From assembly GCA_003116995.1 (NCBI GenBank), contig BDSL01000025.1, positions 930,001 to 994,000 on the forward strand: 64,000 nucleotides of DNA, given 5' to 3'. Of this stretch, positions 46,401 to 57,200 are shown in pieces. Every line of letters starts with the position of its first letter. Within the stretch, counting starts at the first letter, position 1. Below the pieces are notes generated by a model that searched no databases, was not told the origin of the DNA, and saw only the letters and a program-made list of their open reading frames with translations. The position numbers were made by a program, and so were the translations under genes. Source of the DNA: Yamagishiella unicocca. Lineage: Eukaryota; Chlorophyta; Chlorophyceae; Chlamydomonadales; Volvocaceae.

Positions 46401-47616
46401 ACCTGTTCACGGGCGCCCCACCCCATCCTCGCCCACCCCATCCTCGCCCATAATTGCCCCACCCCATCCTCGCCCACCCAACATCCAGCACCAAACACAC
46501 CCAACACCCCATCATCTCCCAACACGCCTCCCCCTTGCGATATTCGCTCGCTCGTTTCTGCCTTCCGTACCCTATGTCGTACAAGCGGGGGTCTCCGCAC
46601 CTCTTCCCCGCCCGTTGCGACCCATGTCGTACAACCGAGTCTTCTCACCTGCCCCCCGTTGCGACCGCAGGTGCCCAAGTGGAAGGCCCAGTCCGACCAG
46701 CTGCGTGCCGCCATGTCGGCAAACCGCCAAATCGAGGACGCCAAAGCGAGGGGCATCGACATCAGGGTGCGCCGGGGTGGCTGGGGCGGGGTTGCGAGGA
46801 AGACCCCTGGGTGCGAGAAAAACCGCTAAAAATAGACGTTTCGAGATGGGTGGGGTGGGTTGGGGTGCACCGGGGTGGGGTGCAGGGGCCGGGGCCTGCC
46901 TGTGTACCATGCATAGCTGGGCGGGCGAGCTGCGAGAGGCTGAATGCCTGGGTCGTCGTCATCGTCGTGTCGGTGTTTGGGGGCGCTAGGAAGGGTCGCC
47001 GCCACCGCCGCCTCGTGCCACGCTGCAATCAAACCCCACGACCCAAACTCTGACGCACCCCACCGCACCCCACCGCACCCCACCCCTCCTGCGCACTGCA
47101 CACGCATACAACTCGCCCGTTACCCCTCCCCCCTCCCTATCCCATCCCAGCCCCACACCTACGCACACCTACCCACACCTACGCGCTCCACAATATAGCC
47201 CACTCGTCCTTCTTCTTCACTGCACACGCCGTGCGCGCGCATCCCGGTGTCAGAAGGCTATGCACCCACTACACTTCCCCAGACGCGTTACCGGTTCTTT
47301 TATGTAACCCCACACCTACCCGCTACCATGCGCCCACTATCCTGTCCTTGTCGCGTAAACTATTTTTGTTTTAATGCCCCCCCCCCCCCACATACGAATA
47401 CACACCTACCCTCACACCCACCTCCTCACCCCCCCGCAGAACGTCAAGCTCGCCCCCGCCCCTGCGGCCCCCGACGACCGCGTGCCTTGCCCCTACTGCG
47501 GCCGCAAGTTCGCGGAGCTCACTGCGGAGCGACACATCCCCAAGTGCAAGGACACCATGGCCAAGCCCAACAGGCTGGCGGCGGGATCTGGGCGGGGGGC
47601 TCACACGCGGCGATGA
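43412..47616 (+). CDS. ZC2HC1: ZC2HC1-type C2HC zinc-finger protein
   Basis: Six phase-consistent exons: 43412-43649, 44032-44690, 44944-45007, 45751-45881, 46671-46766 and 47440-47616. They give 454 residues. The N-terminal 290 or so residues are Ala/Gly/Ser/Pro-rich. Finger 1 is CPTCGRNFNQ then SKHAKVC, followed by EKVFATKRKPVN, a segment typical of ZC2HC1 (FAM164) proteins. A linker has PKWKAQSDQLRAAM and RQIEDAKARG. Finger 2 is CPYCGRKFAE then AERHIPKC. Spacing and linker match animal ZC2HC1A, whose molecular role is poorly known. The start at 43412 (MEMDPPRYNP) was chosen because the preceding C-rich tract ends in CAG and looks like an intron end. The alternative ATG at 43088 would add 108 low-complexity residues. 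Confidence 0.88.
43651..43749 (+). repeat. Duplicated segment, copy 1, at the 5' end of ZC2HC1 intron 1
   Basis: The segment begins at or next to the 5' splice site (donor GTGCGTCTGAGGGGG). About 95 bp are shared with 47709-47803, including GGCAGTGGTGGCATCGTGGC and GGCGGCAGCCATGCCATGG. Confidence 0.85.
45156..45415 (+). repeat. Four tandem family A repeats in ZC2HC1 intron 3
   Basis: Four copies of a 55-58 bp unit (GGTTTCGAGGAAGACCCGTG, GATGCCAGAAAAAACCGTTT, AGAACAGACGTCAGCTG). The last continues into TTTTGAGATGCATGCTGGAG and AACTGGGTTGGGGATAC. All are sense to the gene. Confidence 0.95.
45490..45625. repeat. Tandem repeat around GCAAAGTAGGACGGGTCTCG in ZC2HC1 intron 3
   Basis: Two full copies and one partial copy of a roughly 60-bp unit (GGACGGGTCTCGACTTGCCA then TCTATGCTGTAAGGAGGACG). 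Confidence 0.85.
45680..45730 (-). repeat. Family B repeat near the 3' end of ZC2HC1 intron 3
   Basis: The plus strand reads TTCGTCGGCCGTGGATTCCC then GGATTCTCTTATCAAATCCC, just before the acceptor at 45750. Confidence 0.65.
45930..45985 (+). repeat. Family A repeat in ZC2HC1 intron 4
   Basis: GGTTTTGAGGAAGACCCGTG then GATGCGAGGAAAAATCATTT, sense, about 50 nt after the donor at 45882. Confidence 0.75.
46192..46262 (-). mobile_element. LINE 3'-tail fragment in ZC2HC1 intron 4
   Basis: Read on the minus strand: GATGGTTCTACCTTCTGGTT, CTGGAACCCACTGTAACCGC, then TACAACTACAAAG. It matches the 3' end of the LINE at 62.69 kb. The element is truncated, with no ORF. Confidence 0.7.
46786..46852 (+). 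repeat. Family A repeat in ZC2HC1 intron 5
   Basis: GGTTGCGAGGAAGACCCCTG, GGTGCGAGAAAAACCGCTAA, then AATAGACGTTTCGAGATG, about 20 nt after the donor at 46767, sense. Confidence 0.75.
47280..47390. repeat. Two family C repeats in ZC2HC1 intron 5
   Basis: ACGCGTTACCGGTTCTTTTA near 47282, and GTCGCGTAAACTATTTTTGT then TTTAATGC near 47349, both followed by C-runs. Confidence 0.6.
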
Positions 47617-47708
47617 GGACCGCTGAGGACCGGGAGGGGGATGGTGCGCGCCCGCGAGCGTGCGTGGAGTGCGTGCATGTGTATTTCACGCGCGCGCGTA
47701 TGTTTAGG

Positions 47709-47803
47709 TGTGAGGGGGAGAGGGCCGGCGTGGCAGTGGTGGCATCGTGGCAGTGGTGGCGGCAGCCATGCCATGGGGCGCGGCCATGGTGCGGTTGGGG
47801 CGG
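47709..47803 (+). repeat. Duplicated segment, copy 2, in the ZC2HC1 3' flank
   Basis: The second copy of the 95-bp segment that starts intron 1 of the same gene. It lies between the stop codon and the TGTAA signal at 47851. Confidence 0.85.
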
Positions 47804-47850
47804 TCGGTCAGGACTTGCGGCGTCGTGTGTCCACGTACGTGCGGCATACA

Positions 47851-47855
47851 TGTAA
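47851..47855 (+). terminator. TGTAA poly(A) signal candidate, ZC2HC1 gene
   Basis: TGTAA followed by an A-run, 235 bases after the stop. The position is typical for chlorophyte 3' ends. Confidence 0.6.
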
Positions 47856-48504
47856 AAAAAAGGAATGCGGCACTGCCTAATCAGGCCGCCCAGACGGACG
47901 GACGGCGGCGGCACTGTCTGGACTCTGGAGGCGAGGATCACTGTGCCTGCGGCGCGGCCGACGAGGCAGCAGCGAGGAGCCCAGCCAGACACCAGTTCGG
48001 CTGCTCTCTTGGCGTGGCGCAGCGCGGCAGCAGCGGGGGGCGTGGCTTCGGCGCTGCGGCGGGTGCGCAGCGCGCGATGGTGGCGGCACCGTTGCTGGGG
48101 GGTTGCGCAGGAGGATATGGCGCGTGCCGCGTGGCGGCGGGCGTGAATTGAAGTCTACGGGCGGCGGGCTCTCCGCCAAACTTGGGGGTGCCCACACTAT
48201 TCCCAAGGAATGCGTGCGAGCGCGTGTGCGGGCGTGCCGGCGCGGCGGCGCTTGGAGGGCGGCGGAGGTAGGTAAACCTCCAGGGAGGGCGGCGGCATCC
48301 TGGCTGGTTGCTTAGAAAGCCGGCAAGCTCAGCGCGCCGCTCGACGGCCTCATATGGTGATCGATACAACCACTGAGCGCATGAGCGGCGGTGGTGTCTT
48401 CTCAAAGACACAGCTCGAAGGCTCGTGGTGGGCATGGAGTGTGTGCGCTGCGCTGCGCAGTGCGTTTCGGCGGCGGTGTGCTGCTGGCCGCCTGGCTGGG
48501 GGGG

Positions 48505-48592
48505 TCGAGGAAGACCCGTGGATGCCAGAAAAAACCGTTTAGGACAGACGTTTTGAGATGCATGCTGGATAACTGGGTTGGGGATACTAAAG
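48505..48592 (+). repeat. Family A repeat downstream of the ZC2HC1 gene
   Basis: GTCGAGGAAGACCCGTGGAT, GCCAGAAAAAACCGTTTAGG, ACAGACGTTTTGAGATGCAT, GCTGGATAACTGGGTTGGGG. It is nearly identical to the copies at 45.2-45.4 kb, but outside any annotated intron. Confidence 0.9.
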
Positions 48593-49022
48593 CCCCTGGC
48601 TGGGGGGGGGGGTTGCAACGGCGGGCCGCGAACTTCCGCCGCGTGGACCCCGTTGGTTGTGGGACCTCCCGCTTCCCGCACCGCTTCCCGCAACGCACCG
48701 CGTGACGACGCCAAGACACGGGAGATACGCCAGGTCAGGTGGAGCGGTACAGGTAGGCTTTTGGAGGGAGCAGTACTAAAGGCGGCGTTGGAGCAACGGT
48801 ACCAACGTATGGATGCAGTCAAGGGCGTGATGAGTTTGCTGGCGGCGTGCCGGCAGTCGAGCATTCGCCAGCAGCTGGGAGCGCCAAGGGCCCGTGTGGT
48901 GTTTCGAAGCCAGACAGAGGGCCAAGCAGGCTATGGCAGTTGGTGGCGCGGTGGCGCCAGCGCAAGGCACCGCGACGACGCGGGGTGGGAGAGGTGGCTG
49001 TCGGTTAGAAGCCGGTGTACCA

Positions 49023-49165
49023 CGTTGTAAATGTTGTAACGGTTACAGTGGGTTCCAGGCCAAGAGGTAGAATGTAATGGTTGTTGTAATCGTTACAGTG
49101 GGCTCCAGACCTTAAAAGGTAGAGCCATCGGGCGCAATGGTAGAGCCATCGGGCGTAATGGTGTG
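49023..49165 (-). mobile_element. Two LINE 3'-tail fragments
   Basis: On the minus strand, two truncated copies end CTGGAACCCACTGTAACCGT then TACAACATTTAC (49.02 kb), and CTGGAGCCCACTGTAACGAT then TACAACAACC (49.08 kb). A GCCCGATGGCTCTACC-type segment is repeated inside the second. Confidence 0.7.
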
Positions 49166-51249
49166 TGCGGCAAGGGGAGGGCATCGGCTTTGGGAGTCCT
49201 ATCAGGGTATGTGCAGCCTGTGGCACCAGCCTTCGCCCGGCGACCTGTACCTTGCTTGGAAGAATCGCGCGTGGCAGGCAGCATTCACTCGGTGGTTTGT
49301 TTAGGGAGCGGTTGTGCAGTGGTGGGCGACAGCTGCGGACGCCGGCGAGCTGCGCCGTACACGTTGGCACGTCAGCCCCGATCCATGCTACGCCATAGCC
49401 CGAAGAATCATATCAAGCAATCCCTCTCGTTCATCTCCCTGCCCGAAGGCACGCACAGGTAGACAACAGGCATGCACGCCCACCCAGCAACCCTAGGATG
49501 GCGAGAGTTGTTTGCGTGGTGGGGTTGGACTGGGACGGTGCGGGGTCGCGCGCGGGTGCGTGTGGGCGTATGTGTGTGTTCGCGGTGTGCTCACAAAACC
49601 TTGATTGCTGTGCAAATGACATCACATGCGCCGAACGAAGGCCCCGGCGGGCGTATGGCGCCTACTGGGGACGTCCGAATGGCGAGGGGGCTCTGGGCTT
49701 CTTAATATAGCGGAATCGCGATGAATCCACGGTGTATCACGTACGGCATGTCGTACATTGATATCCGTGTGTAATTGCGCCCACACCTGTGTAACGGACA
49801 GTCGCGTGGCATGGCACGCAGACATGGCCCAGCGCGCAGTTCAAGTTGAGACCTCGGATCCTCCATGCACCCACTCGCCAAGCAGCAACAGTGTCTCCAC
49901 CCTCCTATGATTACTGCTAGCCGTTAACATCAGCCACACCACCACATAGAGCGCCACTTACCCTGGTGCCCGCCGTATGGATCTTTCCTGGGATCTTTGG
50001 GTTTCGTGGGTTGTGGACAGGTCGGACGGGTGTTCCGGACTTTGTAAGTCGGTCAGAGGAGTCGTCCGTCTTGCATCCCGATCCCGTCTCAGGGCCAGCG
50101 AACCAAAAAAGGCATTATAGTTCATTCCTTACCTAAACAGTTATAATTGGACTACCGATACGCCAGTATTTTGCCAACCTCTCCTTCCAGCACTTTTCAA
50201 CCATGACAAAACAGAATGCGAGTATTACAAAACAGCAATATGATTTGGACGGCGACTGGACGAAGACGGGGGAACAACTGCATCAAAAACCAAGTTATCG
50301 GCACCCTATCTACGCCATTATTGGCTACCGACGTATTCAATTGTTATGTTACAATCCGTGTTGCGAAGGGTTGAAGTACGCTGTGACAGCTACACACGAC
50401 ATTTGCGCTTTATGAAACACGGGATACGTATTCCATATTATCTCTCTGCCACTATCTCATAGGAGCCCAACAGCAGATGCAGAAGGCGCCAACGTACGGC
50501 GATCGTCGTACCTATCTAAAAAAGGCAAACCAAGATTCGCTCCGAGCAATACCAAAATCGGGTCATCTCACCAACTGGCGGTGTGCGCGAAGCAGACATG
50601 CATGGGGACAATGGCGTTATGGGTGCAAGACAAATACCACTTGCCTTTTCAAGCTCAATAGACTCAAGCGCAAAGAATGACTGCTGCCTCGTCATCGATC
50701 TGAAGCTTGGAGACCATTCATCAGATCAGTGAACTAACCTAGGCCTTTCCTTCTCTCGTCCTCTGGGGTTTTCGTGAATCCAAAGGGTGCCCCTGACACC
50801 GTTGCCGTACCTGATCCGATCAATCCGCACGTGTCTGCTTTTTTTTGCCATACCCTACCTTGCACGCATACAACATGCTTCGCGAGGCGCCCGTGTGCAT
50901 AGTTGCGACGATGTGCTAACACTTATCAGACACTCAGTAGAGAAGATACTGCTGGCCTCGATGGTGATTCCGCGCAGGACCTGACCACGGCCTGCTGGCT
51001 TGGAACGTCTGTCGGGCACTTTTGGGAACCACGGCAACTCAGAGCTGACTGCGAAACAACGCTCGATCCTTAGACATACGAGGTGTTATTCGTTAACTGT
51101 TTTCGCTGGCTGACCTTCATTTGATACCCTCGCTCGGCAGCGAGTCGGAAGTTGCCTACTTTTGACCCCACGCACGAGCTTGCGCGACGCTAGGTTCAAA
51201 TCATATAACCAATATATTATTACTACCTAGCTGCAGTCTGGCAATCAGC

Positions 51250-54200
51250 ATGTCGGCCGGCCATCAGAACGCCCTTATGGAGGAGGTGATGCAGAGGATG
51301 ACGAGGCTGCAGGCAGCTGGCAACCAGCTTGGCTCCGAGTCGCGCAACGGGCACAAACAGTTCCTTCAAAAACAACTGGAAGAACTGAAAGCGAAGGAAG
51401 TGCAATACGCCAGGAAGCTCATGATCCGGGTGCGTGAGCTCGCTCGCTTGCTTTGGTGTCTGCTGTGTACCGCATACATGCCATTCATTATGCGTTGCGT
51501 AAATAATGGCGGCACCAGCGCCCACCATACATTACGCAAAGAGCCCCCACGCACTATGGATACACATACATCGCTCCCGCCCCTCTCCATCCATTTACTG
51601 CAACCGCTCGTGCGTTCCTCAACCCCCGCTCGCTCGTGCTACGGATGACCCATTATTCCTCCACGCACGAGCGACGATGCGCACGGCGAGCGGCTCCTCC
51701 CACGGCATAGCATCCCACCGCCGCGGCATCGCCCCATCCGTCCCTTGCTCGCTCGCTCGCTCCCCGCCGCCCCTACTTCGCTTATTGCGTATGTACTCAT
51801 CACTTCGTTCATGTATGCTCAGGAGGCGGTCGGCCTCGACCTCCTCTTCCTGCTCGACATCACTGCCAGCATGAAACCTTACAGCGACGGGGTTGTCAAT
51901 CAAATCACGCACATCATCACGTGCCTGGAGGTAGGCACCTGGTTTCGTTCATACGCTGTAATATATACTAGGGAGGACGGAGCGAGGCAGGAGGCGGCGG
52001 CCAGCATAGCATCCCTATGGCAGCCAACTCATGGTTACTATGGTAGTTAGGTACATCAAGGCGTGGGGTGCACTAGTCTGCGAGCCTTGAGGCACCAACG
52101 GCACACGGGCTCCAAGCATGTCGCCACGCAGCAGCGAGCGCGCGTCTGCCTGGCGCGTTTGCCACCATTCCTTTCACAGCAACCATCTACAATACATGTC
52201 GTGACATACCAGCAAGGGGAGGCATCTTCGCTGCCAGGCGCTTGTTATTTCAAAGTCAAAATCGATCCGTGTGTCGCGTCTTGGGACCGGCTCAACAGAA
52301 TTTGCTTCGTCTTTGAAGTAACATAAATGGACACGTCAAAACATCACAGCAGATGCGCTAGTCGCTAAAATGGACTGTGGTAGTTCCTGGTTCGCCGTCC
52401 AGGATCCAACTTTCATACCACAAACAAGTAATACAGCTCGTTATTTCCCTAATTCCAGTAATTTAGATAAAATGTAGCATTTCATACTTGGTTGCACCTC
52501 GTTTGGTCAAGGGCAAGTCATTGTCACAGGTTGTCGCTGCAAAAAGCACCTTGTAGTCGTCAAACAAGTCCATGAGTGATTTACTAACATATATAAGCTT
52601 AATTTAATTGCCTGCGCTATCTGTTCTTACTAGTTGTTGTCGGTCGCCTGCACCCGGGCGGGGTAACCACCATAGTTACTCCCCTCCGAGGGATCGTTAC
52701 CCCCGGTTGGCTGCCATAGGGCACCAGGACGTACACGCATTACGGCACGCACGCAGATACATCGCATGACTGGAGCGAGGTCTGTGTGCACGTACGTGGT
52801 TGTCTGCCGTGGCTGGGTGCGATCGATTGAAATGGGCCCACGCAGGTAGGTATGGGTTACGTACGACAGCAGGGCGCAGGAAGGTACACGTACATACGCG
52901 CAGGTTCCAGCCACAGACAGCAGTCGTAAGCACGAAACTAATATTATATTATTATTAAGCACCACCCATTTCCTACGCGCGCGCGTACCTTATCTTCAGT
53001 TCCCCGCCGGCCGTACCTTATCTTCCGTTCCCCGCCGCCATATCTTATATATCTTCAGTCCCCCCCCCTGATTGATGCCGTCTCTTGCGTCGTCGGGTGT
53101 AGGCCATGTTCAAGTACAGCAAAGGCAACATCCGGGTCGGCGTGGTGGGTTATCGGGACCTGCAGCTGGAGCCGCGTTTCGAAATTCTGCCATTCAAGTC
53201 TGTAACTGCCAGCGGCGACGACTGCATCAAGGACTGGCTCAACAAGCTCAAGTTTTTTACAGACAAGGAAAACGACTTCCCCGAGGTACGGCTGTGCGCC
53301 AAAAAAAATATTGTGCACCGTCAGCGAGGTATCGGTCGGTCCAGGTAATCCCCAGCTTTAACGAACGCAAACATAATAAATAATAACATGAATGTGAGGC
53401 TGAGCCGTGATAACCATGCATGCGTTACGTATTAGAAAAATCACTCTTACTTCGCCAGTTGCACACCAGTCGCGAGTTATTATTACCTACCTGCTGTCCG
53501 CCACATTTTTACGGTGGTGGTTGTCCTTCCCTTTGGGGGGCGAGGGGGATACATAAAAGAACCGGTAATAACTCGACTTACTTGGCAAGTGTAGCGGGTG
53601 CATAGCCTTCGGACATCTGGACGCGCGCGCATGCTACTGGACTAGGGTGGCCAGCCATACAAACCGACGGGGGGGTGTCCCGTACGTACGCGCGCGCCCG
53701 TAAAGGGGAAAGGGCCTACAGCAGATGGAGTCCCTGCCTAGCTACCGGCAGCGGGCCCACAATAACGGGGTTCGGCGGGGCTACGCTACGGTAGATGCAG
53801 ATGCGTGCTTTAGGTAGGGCGGTTAGACGATGTATGTATGTCGGTGTCAAGTAGGTAATAATAATAATGTTAGTAATATATATAATAAGGGCATCCAGCA
53901 GCCAGCCATACATCCAGTCTGCTATCCCTAGCTAGCTTCTGGTTTTCCATTCCTCCCATCAGGCCTAGCTACCTATCTATGATAGCTAGCCCAGAGCTCC
54001 TGTGTGTGTGGGATTTACTATTACTCAATCAATATCCGCCGCCGGATGGCTGGATGGATGGATGGGTGCCCTACCTTGACGGGCCCTTATATTATCATCA
54101 CACACGCACGCAGGATGTGCACGGCGGGCTGGAGCAGGCGGCCTCGGCCCAGCTTGGCTGGAAGAACGCAGCGCGCACAATCGTACACATAGCCGATGCA

Positions 54201-57200
54201 CCGGGGCATGGCACCCGACTGTCCGGCGGCTCTGACGCGCGGTGGGTAGACTCCCACCCTAACTACGACGCTGACGGAAGCGAGCTCGTTCGGCTACTGA
54301 CCAAGCTGAGGGTGGACATCAAGGCAAGTCGTAGCATTATTTTACGTAACATTTGTGGCGTTGTTACTACATACAACGGATACTAGCCACACCCATGCAT
54401 CCATACTTTGAGAGTTGATTGCGTGTACGTACCCTAGGGTACGTACAAGCCGAGGCCTCGCTCCACCGTCCATGTACGTACCCAACACAGAGTACTTGAT
54501 CCTCGCTCGCTTCGTCCGTTCAGCTTTGTACATCAAGAACGAAGGCCTGCCTGCCTAGGGCAGGATACGTACCACATATCCAGCAGGTGGCACGCACATG
54601 CATACACGCGGGCGCTCTACGCACGCGCATACTATGCATGGCCACAGCCACGCACACCATCCAACCGATCGATCCGATCCCGCCATCCACGGCAATAATA
54701 CGTAGGTGCTGGACTATCGGTTTATCCACATCGTCAGCAAGGAGGGACGCCAGCCCTACACCTTGGCGATGTTGCAGGAATTCAGAAAGGCTTGCGGCGA
54801 CCCAGCGTGGATCCGGGAGGCCGAGTGGCAGGGCGACACGGAGATGGCGCTAGAGGTAGGGTGCGTGCGTACGTAGGGGCGGGCGTACGTAGGGGGATTT
54901 CGCCGGCAGATAGATAGCTGGACACGCACATACACGCATGTATGGCTGGGAAATAAACGGGAAGCAATCCGGCGGATCAAAAATGCATTTTTGGTCCCGA
55001 AATGGTCCCGAAATGGTCCCGAAATGGTTCATACCTTATTTATTTCGCGCCATTTCGCGCCTGCCTGCCGTGCGTGCTGCTGCTGCATCGTCGCGTCGCG
55101 TCGCTCCTGGTCGCTTCTTCTGCTGTCCCGCTGCACGCAGCTGCAGCTGCTGCCCGCGCCGCACATACATACATAGCATCACATACACGTAACATGTCTC
55201 CCTCTCAAAGGTGAATGACGCGAGGAGATATATAGAGACGCACAGGGAGGACGCTCGCTCGTATGTATATATACATTATAGGATTTTATATTTTGGGGTT
55301 CTTAGGGGACCTCATTACTTGCTTGATGATGAATCACTTTCTTGCTGGCCTGCTTGCTCTATCTGCTGCGTGCGCACTACTCAGGTGATTGCGGCGGCAT
55401 CGGAGAGCATCCAGAACAGTGTCGTCGCCTTGCGTTCAGGCGTGCAAGTGGCGCCCCTGGAGCGGACCTACACCTTGGACCCGCAGGAGCCGGACTGGGA
55501 TAATGTGCCGGTAAGCGCACGGCGGTGTCTGCTGCGTGAGCTGATAGCTAGCTAGCTGGATAGACAGCTAGCTAGTGCTATCGATCTATATATCTAGCGC
55601 ATTATTATTGCGGCGGCTGCTGGGGTTCGTTGTTGGTCGCTTGCGTGCGTGGTGCGTAATAACTCGCTCGGCATATACGGGTACGTATGTGGATGGTGAC
55701 GTTTTACATCTATGCAACTAATAACAACCTATCTAGCTAACGAATGCGGTAAATGAAATGCATGAGCACGGCTCGCTCGTTCCCTGGTGAAACTCGCTCC
55801 CCCTACATACCTACAACGCTATCGATGCACCACTTACGGTACCCTGTACCCTGTACGTATGCACGCATGTACATATGCACGCAGGCACACCCGCTCAACA
55901 GCTGTGTTCGCCATAACACGGAGATGCTCCGAAGCCTCGAGACTCTGTTAACGCTGATCCGGAGCAATAAGCATATCATGACCCTCGAGGTTCCTGACAT
56001 CGAACAGGCGCGCCTCCGGATCGCGCCCAACCCGTTCGCCAAGGGCAAGCACCGGCTGGTGCGTGTGTGCAGGCCGCGCAGGCCTACCTACGCTACGTGC
56101 CAACTGACATAGCTTGCTTGGTCTATCTGTCTATTCATTCGTCAGCAAGGAAAACAACCGACGGTTGCTTGCGTTCGAAATAAACTAACTCCAAATAAAG
56201 CGAACGAGCGAGTACATGTGGCTGCTTGTGGGCACGCACGCATGCATCATGCACACGCATACACCTAGCTACCTTATCACTTCGGTTGCTTGCAAGTAAG
56301 TAATAAGGTAGAAGTTGCAATTGCAATATTCTCTTCTGCGTTTCGAACATAAGCGGTTTTCCATCGATACATTGCGTATCGAACGTAAGCAGTTTTCCAT
56401 ACCCCTTGCTATGTCGATCAACATGCGGCGACGGACGGAGCATGCATCTCATCCGCCAGCAGCGGACGGATCCGCCGCTGCTGGATGGATGCATGCGCGC
56501 GCCGCGCGCGGGCGGCTTCGGTAGATAGTACGTAGGTCACATGCGTACCTACCTAGCTATCGCCGCTATCTGCGTGTATGTTGTCGGAAGCTCTATCGAT
56601 CTTATTTAATTACGTACGTAGGATCGCGCCCGGTTCGTAGGAAACGAAATAAACCTAACTGGCGGGCGCGCGGGGCCGGCGGGCGGCCGGCGGGCAGGTG
56701 CGCGCGCGCCAAGCACCACGCAGCAGCTACATATCTCCAAGCTATCTAATATATAAGCCGCCAGCAATAATGCATGCGTGCGTGTGCCTGCCTCGCATGC
56801 CACTGCCCCGCGACGGGGCGGGAAATAAGTAAGAATAATGATATAATAAAGAAGGCGAATTAAGGCGATGAATGACGAGAAGCACCAGACATACACTACT
56901 GATGAAACGAACGAAGGCTCGCACACATGGCATGCACGCACCAGTTCATGCAAAATAAAGACTGCACAAAGCACAAACAGTAACTGCAAAAAATGTTGGA
57001 AGCTAGCGATCGTGCGTACGACGAGGCCGCCAGGACAGAAGGGGGCACAATGAGCCGGCGCGCGGGTTTCGGGTTTCGGAGCGAGTTATTATATGTATTA
57101 TATCAAACGAAGAAACGCATGTGTACACTAAAAAAATACACACTCACTTATGCTCATTGTTATATGTACTGCTAGCTGCCTTTATATATGTAGGTAAATA

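Larger units (their letters stand above)
47870..51249. other. Intergenic region with repeat and retroelement debris
   Basis: It contains a family A copy at 48505-48590 and LINE tail fragments at 49023-49075 and 49078-49165. An unassigned open stretch at about 48735-49010 has a helical-looking translation (LEGAVLKAALEQRYQRMDAV) and no recognised family. Bases 49800-51200 are distinctly less GC-rich, with a 70-codon ORF at 50203-50415 and a 67-codon ORF at 50477-50680, neither recognisable. The region next to 51250 should hold the alpha-kinase promoter. Confidence 0.5.
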
